Source: an uncultured Rhodospirillaceae bacterium
Lineage (GTDB): Bacteria > Pseudomonadota > Alphaproteobacteria > Reyranellales > Reyranellaceae
Length of the DNA: 64,000 nucleotides
Assembly: GCA_945952105.1 (NCBI GenBank)
Contig: CAMFGZ010000003.1
Location: 62,001-126,000 of the forward strand
Direction: 5' to 3'
The translations under genes were made by a program, and so were the position numbers. Positions 35,724-44,291 of the stretch are shown here, one piece after another; position 1 is the stretch's first letter; each line of letters opens with the position of its first letter. The notes under the pieces were generated by a model, which was not told the origin of the DNA, made no database searches, and saw only the letters and a list, made by a program, of their open reading frames with translations.

Positions 35724-36946
35724 GGAGCCTTCTGTCCGGCGAATGCGCCGCCGGCCTGGTAGTTCGGGCCGTTGACGGTGAATGAACCGGCCTGATTGGT
35801 CGGGAAAGCTCCCTGGCCCACGAAGGCGCCGTTCATGGTCATGGTGCGGCCCGGCGTGCTGGCGCTCGTCGTCGGCATCGTGGCCTGGAAACCCGAGTTG
35901 CCGACGCGGCTCGTGGTGCCGCTGTAGGTGCTGTTGTTGAAGTTCGCGGTGGTCGTTCCGCTGTTGCTGCCCATGGACCAGACCTGCTGATAGGTCCCGG
36001 TGCCGAACGAGGTGTTTCCGTTGTTTATGACCAAGCCGCCCATCACCCCATTATAGGTGATCGTCTGTTGCATCGAGGTCGCCTTGGAAATGACAGCGTC
36101 AGGCGTCGGCCGGTTCGATGGCGCCGTCTCGAAGGCGTTGCTGAGCGCGTTGGTGATGATGTTGCTGGGATTGACGTTGCGCGGGCCGGGTCCGCTGCCG
36201 AAGCGGTTGCCCAGTGTATTGCCCGAGCCCTGGCCCGAGTTGGCGTTCGAGAAGCCGGAATTCTGCGCGGACTGATCGGCGCCGCCCTGCTGTCCCCCGC
36301 CCCTGGCGCCCTCGAGCTGGCCGAGCGCCGCGGTCAAACTGCCCGGCGGCACGGCGCCGGGCCGGCCGGGCAGGCCGCCAAACAGCGTCGTCACCTGGAA
36401 GCCGGGGCGAGTCACGACCTCGAGCTGGCCGCCGGCCCCCACGCTCATGCTGATGCCGAAAACGAAGATCGACATGGTCGAGCGCTGCTCGACATTGAAG
36501 ATGCTGATCCCACCGCGAATGCCGATGGTGCTCGATGGCGTCGTGACGGTGATGGCGTTTTTCTTGCTGATCTTGCCCCCGACGAGGCGAAAGACGCCCT
36601 TGCTGGCGTTGATGGCAAGGTCGCCGGTCTTTGTGGCGGGATCGTAGATGAACTTGTCGATCGTGAGCTGCGCGTTCGGCCCGACAGACAGCGACGTGCC
36701 ATCGAGGAACATCAGATGGGCACGGTCGTTCGCGCTCGTGGTGATCAGCTCGTTGGCCTGCACGTCGACGCCGACACGCAACACGCGCTCGGCCTCGGCC
36801 GGCGGCTTGCCGCGCGGATCGCCGTCGGTTGCCGAGGTGACGCCGACCTTTGCCTGGGCGGAGACGGGCAGCAAGGAGGCGGAACTACCGGCGAGAAGGG
36901 CGACGGTCAGCAGGGACAGGCTCGCGCCGGGAAGTCTGAGGGCCAC
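35720..36946 (-). CDS. Secreted FecR-domain protein with C-terminal TbpB-like barrel module (candidate T11SS cargo)
   Basis: A 408-residue protein with a Sec signal (residues about 1-32, no lipobox), an N-terminal FecR domain (about 54-165, with RVLRVGVDVQANELITTS and TPSSTIGIRGGISIF), a Gly/Gln/Asn-rich linker (about 210-265), and a C-terminal Gly/Asn/Thr-rich module (about 292-408) ending GSFTVNGPNYQAGGAFAGQ. That end resembles the last strands of the 8-stranded barrel of TbpB-type proteins. It follows the Slam-like gene by 19 bp on the same strand. I infer that it is exported through that outer-membrane protein. FecR domain is clear; the barrel call is by eye. Confidence 0.85.
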   Translation of the reverse strand: MALRLPGASLSLLTVALLAGSSASLLPVSAQAKVGVTSATDGDPRGKPPAEAERVLRVGVDVQANELITTSANDRAHLMFLDGTSLSVGPNAQLTIDKFIYDPATKTGDLAINASKGVFRLVGGKISKKNAITVTTPSSTIGIRGGISIFNVEQRSTMSIFVFGISMSVGAGGQLEVVTRPGFQVTTLFGGLPGRPGAVPPGSLTAALGQLEGARGGGQQGGADQSAQNSGFSNANSGQGSGNTLGNRFGSGPGPRNVNPSNIITNALSNAFETAPSNRPTPDAVISKATSMQQTITYNGVMGGLVINNGNTSFGTGTYQQVWSMGSNSGTTTANFNNSTYSGTTSRVGNSGFQATMPTTSASTPGRTMTMNGAFVGQGAFPTNQAGSFTVNGPNYQAGGAFAGQKAP

Positions 36947-36965
36947 TGTGATCTCCTGAGCAGCG

Positions 36966-38333
36966 CTAGAAGCGCCAAGTTACTCCGATGAGCGCACTGT
37001 TGTTCGTGAACGCATAGTTTGGCAGGTCCGACGACCGGACGAACCTTCCGCCCGACACCGTGAACATCGTCCGCTGGTCGAAGGGAACGGACAGAGTAAT
37101 ATTCAGAATCGTGTCGGTTTGTTGTCGGGTAACTGACGGATCCACGACGGCGTCGGGCTGGTCATAATACCACCACTGGACGTTGGCAAACAGGCTGATG
37201 CTCCACGGCATCTCGCTCTTGAACAGCGGGTCCTTGAAGGCGAAGGACATGCCGGCACCGGTTCCATAGAGCGTGTAGTTCTGCCACGGCGTGCTGTCGG
37301 TCTGGTACCGCTGGAGATTGCCGTTCGCATAAAGCATCACGGCCTCGTTCAGCGCGTACTGGAAGGTCGTGTTGGCCGAGTATTCGACACCGGTGAACTG
37401 GTTGTTGGTCGGGATGTACCAGGTATTCTGATACATCTGCCGCCGCCAGACGAAGTTCGTGGTGTTTCGCAGCTTGTCCGACAGGAGCGTCCCGACCTCC
37501 AGGCCCGAACCGAAGCTGCCGTAATAAGGCACGTCGTTGACCCAGATGTAACCGACGGTGCCGAACGGCTTCAGGGTGACATCCTCGAAGATGCCGTTGA
37601 AGGCCTTGAAGCGCGGGCCGGAGGTGAGATCGAGGATGGATACGTTGGCCGCCTGGATCTGGAACTGCCGGTTGAGATAGCCCGAGAGCTGAGTCTCGAG
37701 CTGCGCGGGGTTGTTCTGCCCGAGATCGTAGATGTGGCGCAGGAACCCAGATGTGACCGCGCCCCAGTCCGCCGTGCCCAGCGCTGCCTGGTTGAGGTTG
37801 GCGGTCTGGCCGAACAGCCGGACACTCGACGTCGGCGGACCGAGATTTGCGTTTGACTGGTAACGCATGCCCGCGAAAATCTCGCCGGTGAACCGCGACC
37901 TGGTGAGACGCTTATCGGACTCCGCCAGAAACTGTTCCGCGCGCGTCTTCACGTCCGGCGGCAGCGATGCGGACTTGAGCGTGACCTCGAAATAGCTGCG
38001 GGCGACTTCGAAGGAACCCAGCCTGTAATACAGCACGCCGAGTTCGAGTCGGACACGCGGCAGGTCCGGATCGACCAGCAGCATGCGCTCGAGCGCGGAG
38101 ATGGCGCCTTCGAGATCGCCGGTCTTCGAGGCGATGGTCGCGAACTTGAAGAGAACGTCGAGATCCGAGGGCTTCTGCAGCATATCCTGGAAGGCGGCGT
38201 CGTATTCCGCTTCCAGCTGTGGCGAGACGGCCTGGGTCTGCTGCGCGATCGCCGGGCGCGCGCCCACGATCGTCGCCGATAGGGCGGCGGCCAGCAGAGC
38301 GACGACGCTCACGCCTAATCCGAGCCTACGCAC
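36966..38333 (-). CDS. TPR plus outer-membrane beta-barrel protein, Slam/DUF560-like
   Basis: A 455-residue protein: signal peptide to about residue 30 (ARPAIA cleavage), tetratricopeptide-like repeats at about 40-130 (LEGAISALERMLLVDPDLPRVRLELGVLYYRLGSFEVARSYF), then a region rich in alternating aromatic/polar strands to the C-terminal Phe (GVTWRF), typical of outer-membrane barrels. TPR followed by a 14-stranded barrel is the layout of Slam/DUF560 proteins (type XI secretion), which export lipoproteins or soluble cargo. It is first in a two-gene unit with a FecR-domain protein. Function inferred from architecture. Confidence 0.82.
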   Translation of the reverse strand: MRRLGLGVSVVALLAAALSATIVGARPAIAQQTQAVSPQLEAEYDAAFQDMLQKPSDLDVLFKFATIASKTGDLEGAISALERMLLVDPDLPRVRLELGVLYYRLGSFEVARSYFEVTLKSASLPPDVKTRAEQFLAESDKRLTRSRFTGEIFAGMRYQSNANLGPPTSSVRLFGQTANLNQAALGTADWGAVTSGFLRHIYDLGQNNPAQLETQLSGYLNRQFQIQAANVSILDLTSGPRFKAFNGIFEDVTLKPFGTVGYIWVNDVPYYGSFGSGLEVGTLLSDKLRNTTNFVWRRQMYQNTWYIPTNNQFTGVEYSANTTFQYALNEAVMLYANGNLQRYQTDSTPWQNYTLYGTGAGMSFAFKDPLFKSEMPWSISLFANVQWWYYDQPDAVVDPSVTRQQTDTILNITLSVPFDQRTMFTVSGGRFVRSSDLPNYAFTNNSALIGVTWRF

Positions 38334-38400
38334 CAGATTCTCCCCCGAGCCCCGATACTTTCGAGAAACTCTTCCAAAAGAGAATGAGGCAGTAGGGCTG

Positions 38401-39396
38401 CTAGATCAACCAACTCCGGACTGTATGTATCCATGCGACGATCGGACCGGAGCGCGCGGCTCGCATTCGCAACACCATCCGTCGGTATTGCCGATCGCCG
38501 AGAGCCGTTATGTAACGCTCCTTGTCCTGCAACATTGCATCGAGCATGCGATCTAGCATCGTCGAATAGGTGTTGCCCCAGTTGCGACTCGAAAGATGCA
38601 GTCGTCCGCCCAGCACCGGATTGTCCGCGGCGCCATTGCGCCCATGAAGGCGATAGGAATAGAGCGCCTCGTCGATCAGCAGCGAACCCGCCACCATCTG
38701 CGCCATGACCACGACGTAGAAGTCCATGTGGAGCCGGAACACTTCGTCATCCGCGGGAAAGACGAGGTTGATCAGCGAACGACGGAACATCATCGACGAG
38801 GTGCTGACCCAGACCCAGTGGACCACGCGTTTGGTGTAGAGGCGATAGGGCGTCTGGCCCTGCCATCTTGCGGTGCCTTGCGCGGCGTCGAGGATCGGTA
38901 CGCGGGCCGCATCGATCGGCACGAAAGCCTGGTCGCGATCGGCCCGGGCGCGGTCCTTTCCGAACCAGTAGAAGCCGCCGGCGATCAGCTTGCCCTTTCC
39001 GTCGATCACGCGCGCGTTGCAGGCGGTGAACCCCACCGCATAGCTCTCGTTCAGATGCGCGGCGAGGTGGCGCTCCAGGAAATCGGGATTCCACAGATCG
39101 TCGGAGTCGAGGAAGCAGACGAAGGTCGCGTGGGTCTCGGCGAGTCCCCGCCGCGTGGCGCCGGTTTGCCCGACGTTCTTGTCGAGACGGACAAGCCGAA
39201 AGCGCGAGTCGGCCAGTTCGTCGAGGGTCTGCTGCACGACGGCGGCGGAATCGTCGGTCGAGGCATCGTCGACGACAACACACTCGAAGTCGCGCAGTGT
39301 CTGATGCGCGACCGAGCGGATGGCGTCGGCGATGTAGTCACGGCAGTTGAAGCACGTGACGACGACCGAGATGGACGGCAGCCTGGCGTCGCTCAC
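38401..39396 (-). CDS. Family 2 glycosyltransferase
   Basis: A 331-residue protein with a GT-A fold at the N-terminus: ISVVVTCFNCRDYIADAI, VVDDASTDDSA, then CFLDSDDLWNPDF with the metal-binding DxD-type motif. The C-terminal part (LHMDFYVVVMAQM, LYSYRLHGRNGA) lacks membrane helices, so it is likely a cytosolic or membrane-associated enzyme that adds a sugar to a glycan or lipid acceptor. The GTG start overlaps the dehydratase stop in GTGA, an odd pairing of functions that suggests operon extension and not a shared pathway. Donor and acceptor unknown. Confidence 0.88.
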   Translation of the reverse strand: MSDARLPSISVVVTCFNCRDYIADAIRSVAHQTLRDFECVVVDDASTDDSAAVVQQTLDELADSRFRLVRLDKNVGQTGATRRGLAETHATFVCFLDSDDLWNPDFLERHLAAHLNESYAVGFTACNARVIDGKGKLIAGGFYWFGKDRARADRDQAFVPIDAARVPILDAAQGTARWQGQTPYRLYTKRVVHWVWVSTSSMMFRRSLINLVFPADDEVFRLHMDFYVVVMAQMVAGSLLIDEALYSYRLHGRNGAADNPVLGGRLHLSSRNWGNTYSTMLDRMLDAMLQDKERYITALGDRQYRRMVLRMRAARSGPIVAWIHTVRSWLI

Positions 39397-41138
39397 TTTT
39401 CCGGTCCGAGGAAGTCGAAGTCCACGCCTTCGTCGGCCTGCAGCACGGTCTTGAAGAAGAGGCCCGTGTAGCCGCGCCCGCTGCCGGGATGCGCCGGCGG
39501 CGCCTTCCAGGCCTTCTTGCGGGCTGCCAGCGTCTTGGCATCGACGTGAAGTTCGAGCTTGCGCTTGGGCACGTCGAGCGTGATCCGGTCGCCGGTCTTC
39601 ACCAGCGCCAGAGGCCCGCCGACGGCGGCCTCGGGTGCGACATGCAGCACGATGGTGCCGAACGCCGTGCCGCTCATGCGTGCGTCGGAGATGCGGATCA
39701 TGTCCTTCACGCCGGTGCGCGCGAGCTTCATCGGAATGGGGAACGATCCCGCCTCCGGCATTCCCGGCGCGCCCTTCGGCCCGGCATTGCGCAGCACGAG
39801 GATGTCGTCGGCCTTCACGTCGAGGTTCGGATCGTCGCCGCGGGCGGCGAGATCTTCCAGCGATTCGAACACCACGGCGCGGCCGGTGTGGGTCATCAGC
39901 GCGGGAGAGGCGGCCGCGTGCTTGATGATGGCGCCGCGCGGCGCGAGGTTGCCGCGCAGCACGGCCATGCCGCCGGTCGGCTTGATCGGATTGGCGGGCG
40001 TGCGGATCACGGTCTGGCCCGGTACCATTTCGGCCGCGTCGATGACCTGCTTCAGCGTCTTGCCGGCGACCGTCCTGCACTTCTCGTCGAGGTTCTTGCG
40101 AATCTCCTTCATCAGGCGCGAATTGCCGCCGGCCCAGTGGAAGTGCTCCATGTAATGGTCGCCCGAGGGCTTGAGGTCGACCAGCACCGGCACGCTGCGG
40201 CCGATCTCGTCGAACTCCTCCAGCTCGATGTCGATGCCGAGCCGGCGCGCGACAGCGGTAAGATGCACCAATGCGTTGGTCGAGCCGCCGATCGCCTGCA
40301 GCACGGTGAGCGCGTTGCGGAAGGCGGACTTCGTCATGATCTCGCTGGGTTTGGGACCTTGCTTCACGGCCATCTCGGCGGCGAGCCGGCCGGTTTGCTC
40401 GGCAATGCGCAGGCGATCGGAGTGCGTCGCCGGTATCGAGCCACTGGTCGGCAGGCCCATGCCGAGAGTTTCAACGATGCAGCCCATGGTGCTGGCGGTG
40501 CCCATGACCATGCACGTGCCCTTGGTCGGCGCCAGGCGCTCGCTCACCTGCTCGATGTCGGTTTCAGAGAAGGTGCCGGCGCGATGCTGGCCCCAAAGTC
40601 GGCGGCAGTCGGTGCAGGCGCCCAGCACCTCGCCCTTGAAATGGCCGACCAGCATCGGTCCGACCGGCAGCACGACGGCGGGACGGTCGGCGCTGGCGGC
40701 AGCCATGAGCTGGGCCGGCAGGGTCTTGTCGCAACCGCCGATCAGCACGACCGAGTCCATCGGCTGCGCGCGGATCATCTCCTCGGTGTCCATCGACATG
40801 AGGTTGCGCAGGAACATGCTGGTGGGATGGGAGAAGCTCTCGTGGATCGACACGGTCGGGAAGACCATCGGGAGCGCTCCGGCCAGCATGACGCCGCGCT
40901 TCACCGCCTCGATCAGGTCCGGCACGTTGCCGTGGCAGGGATTGTAGTCGGAGAAGGTGTTGGTGATGCCGACGATCGGCCGGTCGAGCGCGTCGTCGGA
41001 ATAGCCGCCGGCCTTGATGAAGGCCTTGCGCAGGAACAGCGAGAAGCCGGCGTCGCCGTAGGTGGCGAGGCCCTGGCGCAGGCCGGTCTCCTTCTTCGGT
41101 GCGGTCTTCGACGTGCGGCGGCGTTTGGCGGATGCCAT
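39393..41138 (-). CDS. IlvD/Edd family dehydratase (dihydroxy-acid or sugar-acid dehydratase)
   Basis: A 581-residue Fe-S dehydratase. Candidate cluster ligands lie in NPCHGNVPDL, LIGGCDKTLPAQL and GTASTMGCIVETLGMGLP; the metal/Lys region and ISDARMSGTAFGT are also present. Removal of water from 2,3-dihydroxy acids is the family reaction. The sequence around GACTDCRRLWGQHRAG is more like the L-arabinonate/pentonate dehydratase branch than classic IlvD, as far as I can judge, so a sugar-acid role is as likely as branched-chain amino-acid synthesis. It is 32 bp after a sarcosine-oxidase-like gene and 4-bp overlapped with a GT2 gene. Confidence 0.88.
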   Translation of the reverse strand: MASAKRRRTSKTAPKKETGLRQGLATYGDAGFSLFLRKAFIKAGGYSDDALDRPIVGITNTFSDYNPCHGNVPDLIEAVKRGVMLAGALPMVFPTVSIHESFSHPTSMFLRNLMSMDTEEMIRAQPMDSVVLIGGCDKTLPAQLMAAASADRPAVVLPVGPMLVGHFKGEVLGACTDCRRLWGQHRAGTFSETDIEQVSERLAPTKGTCMVMGTASTMGCIVETLGMGLPTSGSIPATHSDRLRIAEQTGRLAAEMAVKQGPKPSEIMTKSAFRNALTVLQAIGGSTNALVHLTAVARRLGIDIELEEFDEIGRSVPVLVDLKPSGDHYMEHFHWAGGNSRLMKEIRKNLDEKCRTVAGKTLKQVIDAAEMVPGQTVIRTPANPIKPTGGMAVLRGNLAPRGAIIKHAAASPALMTHTGRAVVFESLEDLAARGDDPNLDVKADDILVLRNAGPKGAPGMPEAGSFPIPMKLARTGVKDMIRISDARMSGTAFGTIVLHVAPEAAVGGPLALVKTGDRITLDVPKRKLELHVDAKTLAARKKAWKAPPAHPGSGRGYTGLFFKTVLQADEGVDFDFLGPEK

Positions 41139-41170
41139 GTCGGTTTCTCTCCCAGCTTCACTGTATTTTG

Positions 41171-42292
41171 TCAGGTCGACCCATCGCCGGCCAGACCGGC
41201 GGCCCAGCGTGCGTGCGCCGTGGCGTCGCGACCCTCGGCGATGGTTTTAGCCAGTTCGAGTCCCATCACCGCGCCGAACTTGAAGCCATGGCCGGAGCAG
41301 GGCGACATCGCCCATCCTTTGGCGCCCTGCTTCTCGACGACGAAGCGCTCGTCGGCGGTCACGCTGTAGAAGCAGACCTTGAGGTTGCGGATTTGCCAGC
41401 GATCGAAGCCTTTCAGCAGGCTGCCGCAGCGGTCGAGCAGGGCATGCATCTCGCCCGGTTGCGCATCGCGCGGCGCCACGGGATCGCCGGTGAGGCTGAA
41501 TTCGTGATCGCCGACCTTCATGCCGCGCCCCCGGACGGGCGGGACGAGATAGAGGCCGACATCGCCCGTCTTCTCGATGATCATCGGTCCTCTGGCCCAG
41601 GCGGCGCGCTGGTCCTCGGGCAGGTCGAAGTAGACCACGACCTGCCGGGAGGGCGTGACCCGTCCGGCAAGGCCGGGCAAAAGGCGCGGCGCCCAGGCGC
41701 CGGCCGCGACGACGACGATGTCGCCGCCATGCGTTTCGCCGGCTTCGGTGACGATGCGGCCATGCTCGAGATCGGCCGAGCGGACGGGCGTGCCGGCATG
41801 CAATTGAACGCGAGTCTGTGCGCCCAGGTGAGTTGCGAGGGCTGCCACGATGTCCTGCGCCAGCAAGACGCCGCCCGTCTCGATCCAGAAGGCCCGTTCA
41901 AGTCCCTTGGTGTCGAGCTGCGGGAAGCGGCGCGGCAGCTCGTCCATCGACAGTTCGGTCATCGGCCTGCCGATCGAGGCGAGGGTGGCGGCCGACTTTT
42001 CCGCCCAGTCCGCGCCGTTGCCGGTGAGCGCCAGCGTTCCCGTCGGCTCGTGGAGCGTCTGGCCGAGATCGGACCACAGCAGGTTCCAGGCTGCATAGGC
42101 CTCATCTATCATGCGAGCGTAACCCGCATGCGTGCCGTAGGGATGGCGGATCAGCCGGTGCTCGTCCATCGACGAGGCCAGCGGATTGGGCAGAGGCCCC
42201 TGCTCGAACAGTTCGACCTCGTGTCCCTGGCGTGCCAGCCCCCACGCCGTAGCCAGGCCCATGATTCCGCCGCCGACGATGATCGCTTTCAT
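41171..42292 (-). CDS. FAD-dependent oxidoreductase, monomeric sarcosine oxidase-like
   Basis: A 373-residue DAO-superfamily flavoprotein. The N-terminal dinucleotide motif is VGGGIMGLATAWGLARQG; EHRLIRHPYG matches the His/Arg region near the sarcosine-oxidase active site; Cys307 in KVCFYSVTADERFVV is the expected site of covalent FAD attachment; GHGFKFGAVMG carries the Lys that activates O2 in monomeric sarcosine oxidase. It probably oxidises an N-methyl or secondary amino acid, giving H2O2. The substrate is not certain. It is first in a leftward unit with the dehydratase and GT2. Confidence 0.88.
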   Translation of the reverse strand: MKAIIVGGGIMGLATAWGLARQGHEVELFEQGPLPNPLASSMDEHRLIRHPYGTHAGYARMIDEAYAAWNLLWSDLGQTLHEPTGTLALTGNGADWAEKSAATLASIGRPMTELSMDELPRRFPQLDTKGLERAFWIETGGVLLAQDIVAALATHLGAQTRVQLHAGTPVRSADLEHGRIVTEAGETHGGDIVVVAAGAWAPRLLPGLAGRVTPSRQVVVYFDLPEDQRAAWARGPMIIEKTGDVGLYLVPPVRGRGMKVGDHEFSLTGDPVAPRDAQPGEMHALLDRCGSLLKGFDRWQIRNLKVCFYSVTADERFVVEKQGAKGWAMSPCSGHGFKFGAVMGLELAKTIAEGRDATAHARWAAGLAGDGST

Positions 42293-42468
42293 GGCAGCCT
42301 CCCTAGCGCAGTCACGGTCGTTCGGTAATGGTCAATGCCGTCCCGTGCGATCGCCATGCTACTCCAAGGGGCATCGAGACTTCCTCCGGAAGGTATTGCA
42401 AATCCCGTCGCCTTCGGCGTTGATGTCGGCGAGGCTTGTACAACCGTGAAATTGTCGAAGGAATGAAC

Positions 42469-43059
42469 ATGGCAATGACCATGCTGCAGATGGCGGGCGC
42501 TCAACCGACGCCGGCCACCATGGCCGACGGGATCCTGCTGATCATCGATGCGCAACGCGAATATACGGATGGATTGCTGCCGCTGACCGGCGTGCAGCCG
42601 GCAGTGGATGCGCTGGCGGTGCTGCTCGAGAAGGCCCGCAAGGCAGGGGCGCCGGTCGTCCACGTTCGACATCAGTCGAAGGGCAAGGCGTTCAATCCCA
42701 GTTCGACGGGCTACGAGATCGTCAAGGAACTGACTCCGCGCGACGGCGAGACGATCATCGACAAGGGCATGCCCAATTCCTTCGCGGGCACGGATCTTGC
42801 TTCACGGCTTGCCGCCTTGGGGCGCAAGAACCTGATCGTCGGCGGCTTCATGACCCATATGTGCGTTTCGGCGACGGTACGCGCGGCAACCGACCAAGGC
42901 TATATGAGCACGATCGCGGCCGACACGGTGGCGACGCGCGATCTTCCGGATGCGACGGGAGGCGGCACGATCGGCGCCGATGCCATCAACAGGATAACGC
43001 TCGCCGCGCTCTCCGACCGCTTCGCATGGATCGTGCCCTCGGCTGGCCAGATCGTCTGA
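42469..43059 (+). CDS. Isochorismatase-family cysteine hydrolase
   Basis: A 196-residue protein with the catalytic triad of the family: Asp27 in LIIDAQREYTDG, Lys99 in IDKGMPNSFAGTDL and Cys132 in GFMTHMCVSATVRAATD. These enzymes hydrolyse amides or nicotinamide-like compounds (nicotinamidase, N-carbamoylsarcosine amidase, isochorismatase). ATG 42469 is chosen because GAAGGA lies 6 bp upstream; ATG 42463 and an upstream TTG are in frame but poorly placed. Divergent from the sarcosine-oxidase-like gene; an N-carbamoylsarcosine amidase role would fit that neighbour but is a guess. The 42293-42468 gap shows no clear promoter. Confidence 0.88.
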   Translation: MAMTMLQMAGAQPTPATMADGILLIIDAQREYTDGLLPLTGVQPAVDALAVLLEKARKAGAPVVHVRHQSKGKAFNPSSTGYEIVKELTPRDGETIIDKGMPNSFAGTDLASRLAALGRKNLIVGGFMTHMCVSATVRAATDQGYMSTIAADTVATRDLPDATGGGTIGADAINRITLAALSDRFAWIVPSAGQIV

Positions 43060-43113
43060 TTTTCTGCCAGCGAGTCCTCCGTCGGCGCGCGTTGAGCGCG
43101 CCGGCGCCGGGCG

Positions 43114-43245
43114 CTAGAGAGTCTTGCCGCCGACGGTGCTGATGGCCGTGACCGCCGCGACAGCGATCAGCGATGCGATCAGTGTGTATTCGATCGCGGT
43201 GGCGGCCTTGTCGTCCGTCATCAGGCGGCGAAAAAACGACAGCAT
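43114..43245 (-). CDS. Flp-family type IVb pilin
   Basis: A 43-residue pilin precursor from ATG 43245, with GGAG 7 bp upstream: MLSFFRRLMTDDKAATAIEY, then one hydrophobic helix TLIASLIAVAAVTAISTVGG. The xxAxAIEYxLI segment is the Flp pilin signature, cut by the TadV prepilin peptidase just before the hydrophobic stretch. Flp forms fine surface fibres with the Tad apparatus. No tad/cpa genes are next to it, so it is a lone copy that must use a system encoded elsewhere, or is a relic. Divergent from a universal stress gene. Confidence 0.85.
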   Translation of the reverse strand: MLSFFRRLMTDDKAATAIEYTLIASLIAVAAVTAISTVGGKTL

Positions 43246-43317
43246 GTAGAACTCCGAAGCAGGAAATGCTGGGGGCCGTTCGCCGGCCCGGCTCTTGGTC
43301 GCGGCTTTAAAAAACAT

Positions 43318-43333
43318 GTCCAACGTATTGGAC
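43318..43333. promoter_or_regulatory. Inverted repeat, possible operator
   Basis: GTCCAA-CGTA-TTGGAC in the 185-bp gap between the divergent Flp pilin and universal-stress genes. Six-base arms separated by 4 bp fit a dimeric regulator site. An AT-rich stretch (43345-43370) just right of it, with AATATGAGAATTGTAT, may hold the promoter elements. No regulator is identified. Confidence 0.35.
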
Positions 43334-43430
43334 TGAAACACCCATTCAATATGAGAATTGTATCAAGTTCATCCCCGTGCGCGCGGGGGCGATCCTCGTG
43401 GTATCGTCGGTCGAAGAAGGAGGGCGCGTC

Positions 43431-44237
43431 ATGAAGTCCATTCTGACCATGGCCTGGACGGCGGAAGATCCGTCAGCATTTGAGTTGGCCGCCAAGATCG
43501 CGCGAACGTTCGGAGCGCGGCTGATCGGACTGGAGCCGCCTTCCTACGGAGTCATGAGCATGGCCTGGGCCGACGCCGGCATGGGCGCGCCCATCGGCGG
43601 TGGCCTGGCCGAGGACGCGGAGGAGCGCCAGAGGGTCGCTGCGGTCAAGCAGGCTTTTGAAGATCGGGCGGCCGGCCTCGTCTCCGAATGGCGTTCGGCC
43701 GACGATAGTGGCCCGACCGCGATCGGAACCATCGGCCGCGCCTACGACCTGATCGTGTTGCCGCAGCCGGGTGCGCTGCCCAAGATGCCGGAAAGCGTCT
43801 TTGAGACCGCCTTGTTCGATTCAGGACGCCCGGTACTCGTCGTGCCGCCCGGTTTCACGGGCATGGTCGGCAAGCGCATCCTTTTTGCCTGGAATGGCTC
43901 GACGGAAAGCGCGCGCGCCATCTCGCTCGCCATGCCCGTTCTCAGTGGCGCCGAGGCCATCGAGGTGTTGAGCGTCGAGGGAGCGATGGTGCCGGGCCCG
44001 ACCTCGGTTGAAATCGCGGAATCGCTGAAGAGCCATGGCCTCAACGTGACGGGTCAGCATGTGAAGCCCGGCACGAAGACCGCGGGCCAGACGATCATCG
44101 ACCGGGCGCAGGCGCTCGGTGCGGACCTGATCGTGAAGGGTGCCTACACGCAGAGCCGGCTGCGTCAGATGATCTTCGGCGGCGTGACACGGGATCTCAT
44201 CCTGTCGTCGCCGCTGCCGGTCCTTTTCTCTTATTGA
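43431..44237 (+). CDS. Universal stress protein family (two-domain)
   Basis: A 268-residue UspA-type protein starting at ATG 43431 with AAGGAGG nearby. The C-terminal UspA domain has the ATP-site pattern ILFAWNGSTESARAI and the ending LIVKGAYTQSRLRQMIFGGVTRDLILSSPLPVLFSY. The N-terminal half (ILTMAWTAEDPSAFELAAKIARTFGARLIGL) is a second, degenerate copy. Such proteins help cells survive stress and stationary phase by unclear means; cytosolic. The preceding gap has an inverted repeat at 43318-43333. A GC-rich hairpin without T-tract follows at 44251-44272. Confidence 0.88.
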   Translation: MKSILTMAWTAEDPSAFELAAKIARTFGARLIGLEPPSYGVMSMAWADAGMGAPIGGGLAEDAEERQRVAAVKQAFEDRAAGLVSEWRSADDSGPTAIGTIGRAYDLIVLPQPGALPKMPESVFETALFDSGRPVLVVPPGFTGMVGKRILFAWNGSTESARAISLAMPVLSGAEAIEVLSVEGAMVPGPTSVEIAESLKSHGLNVTGQHVKPGTKTAGQTIIDRAQALGADLIVKGAYTQSRLRQMIFGGVTRDLILSSPLPVLFSY

Positions 44238-44291
44238 TTCAGACAATCCGCCGCCGGTGCCTGTGCCGGCGGTCGTGCTAGAACGCGCCGC

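Noticed and set aside
44251..44272. GC-rich 7-bp hairpin after the universal stress gene as a terminator
   Set aside because: No T-tract and only about 20 bp before the next start; could be chance in this base composition.
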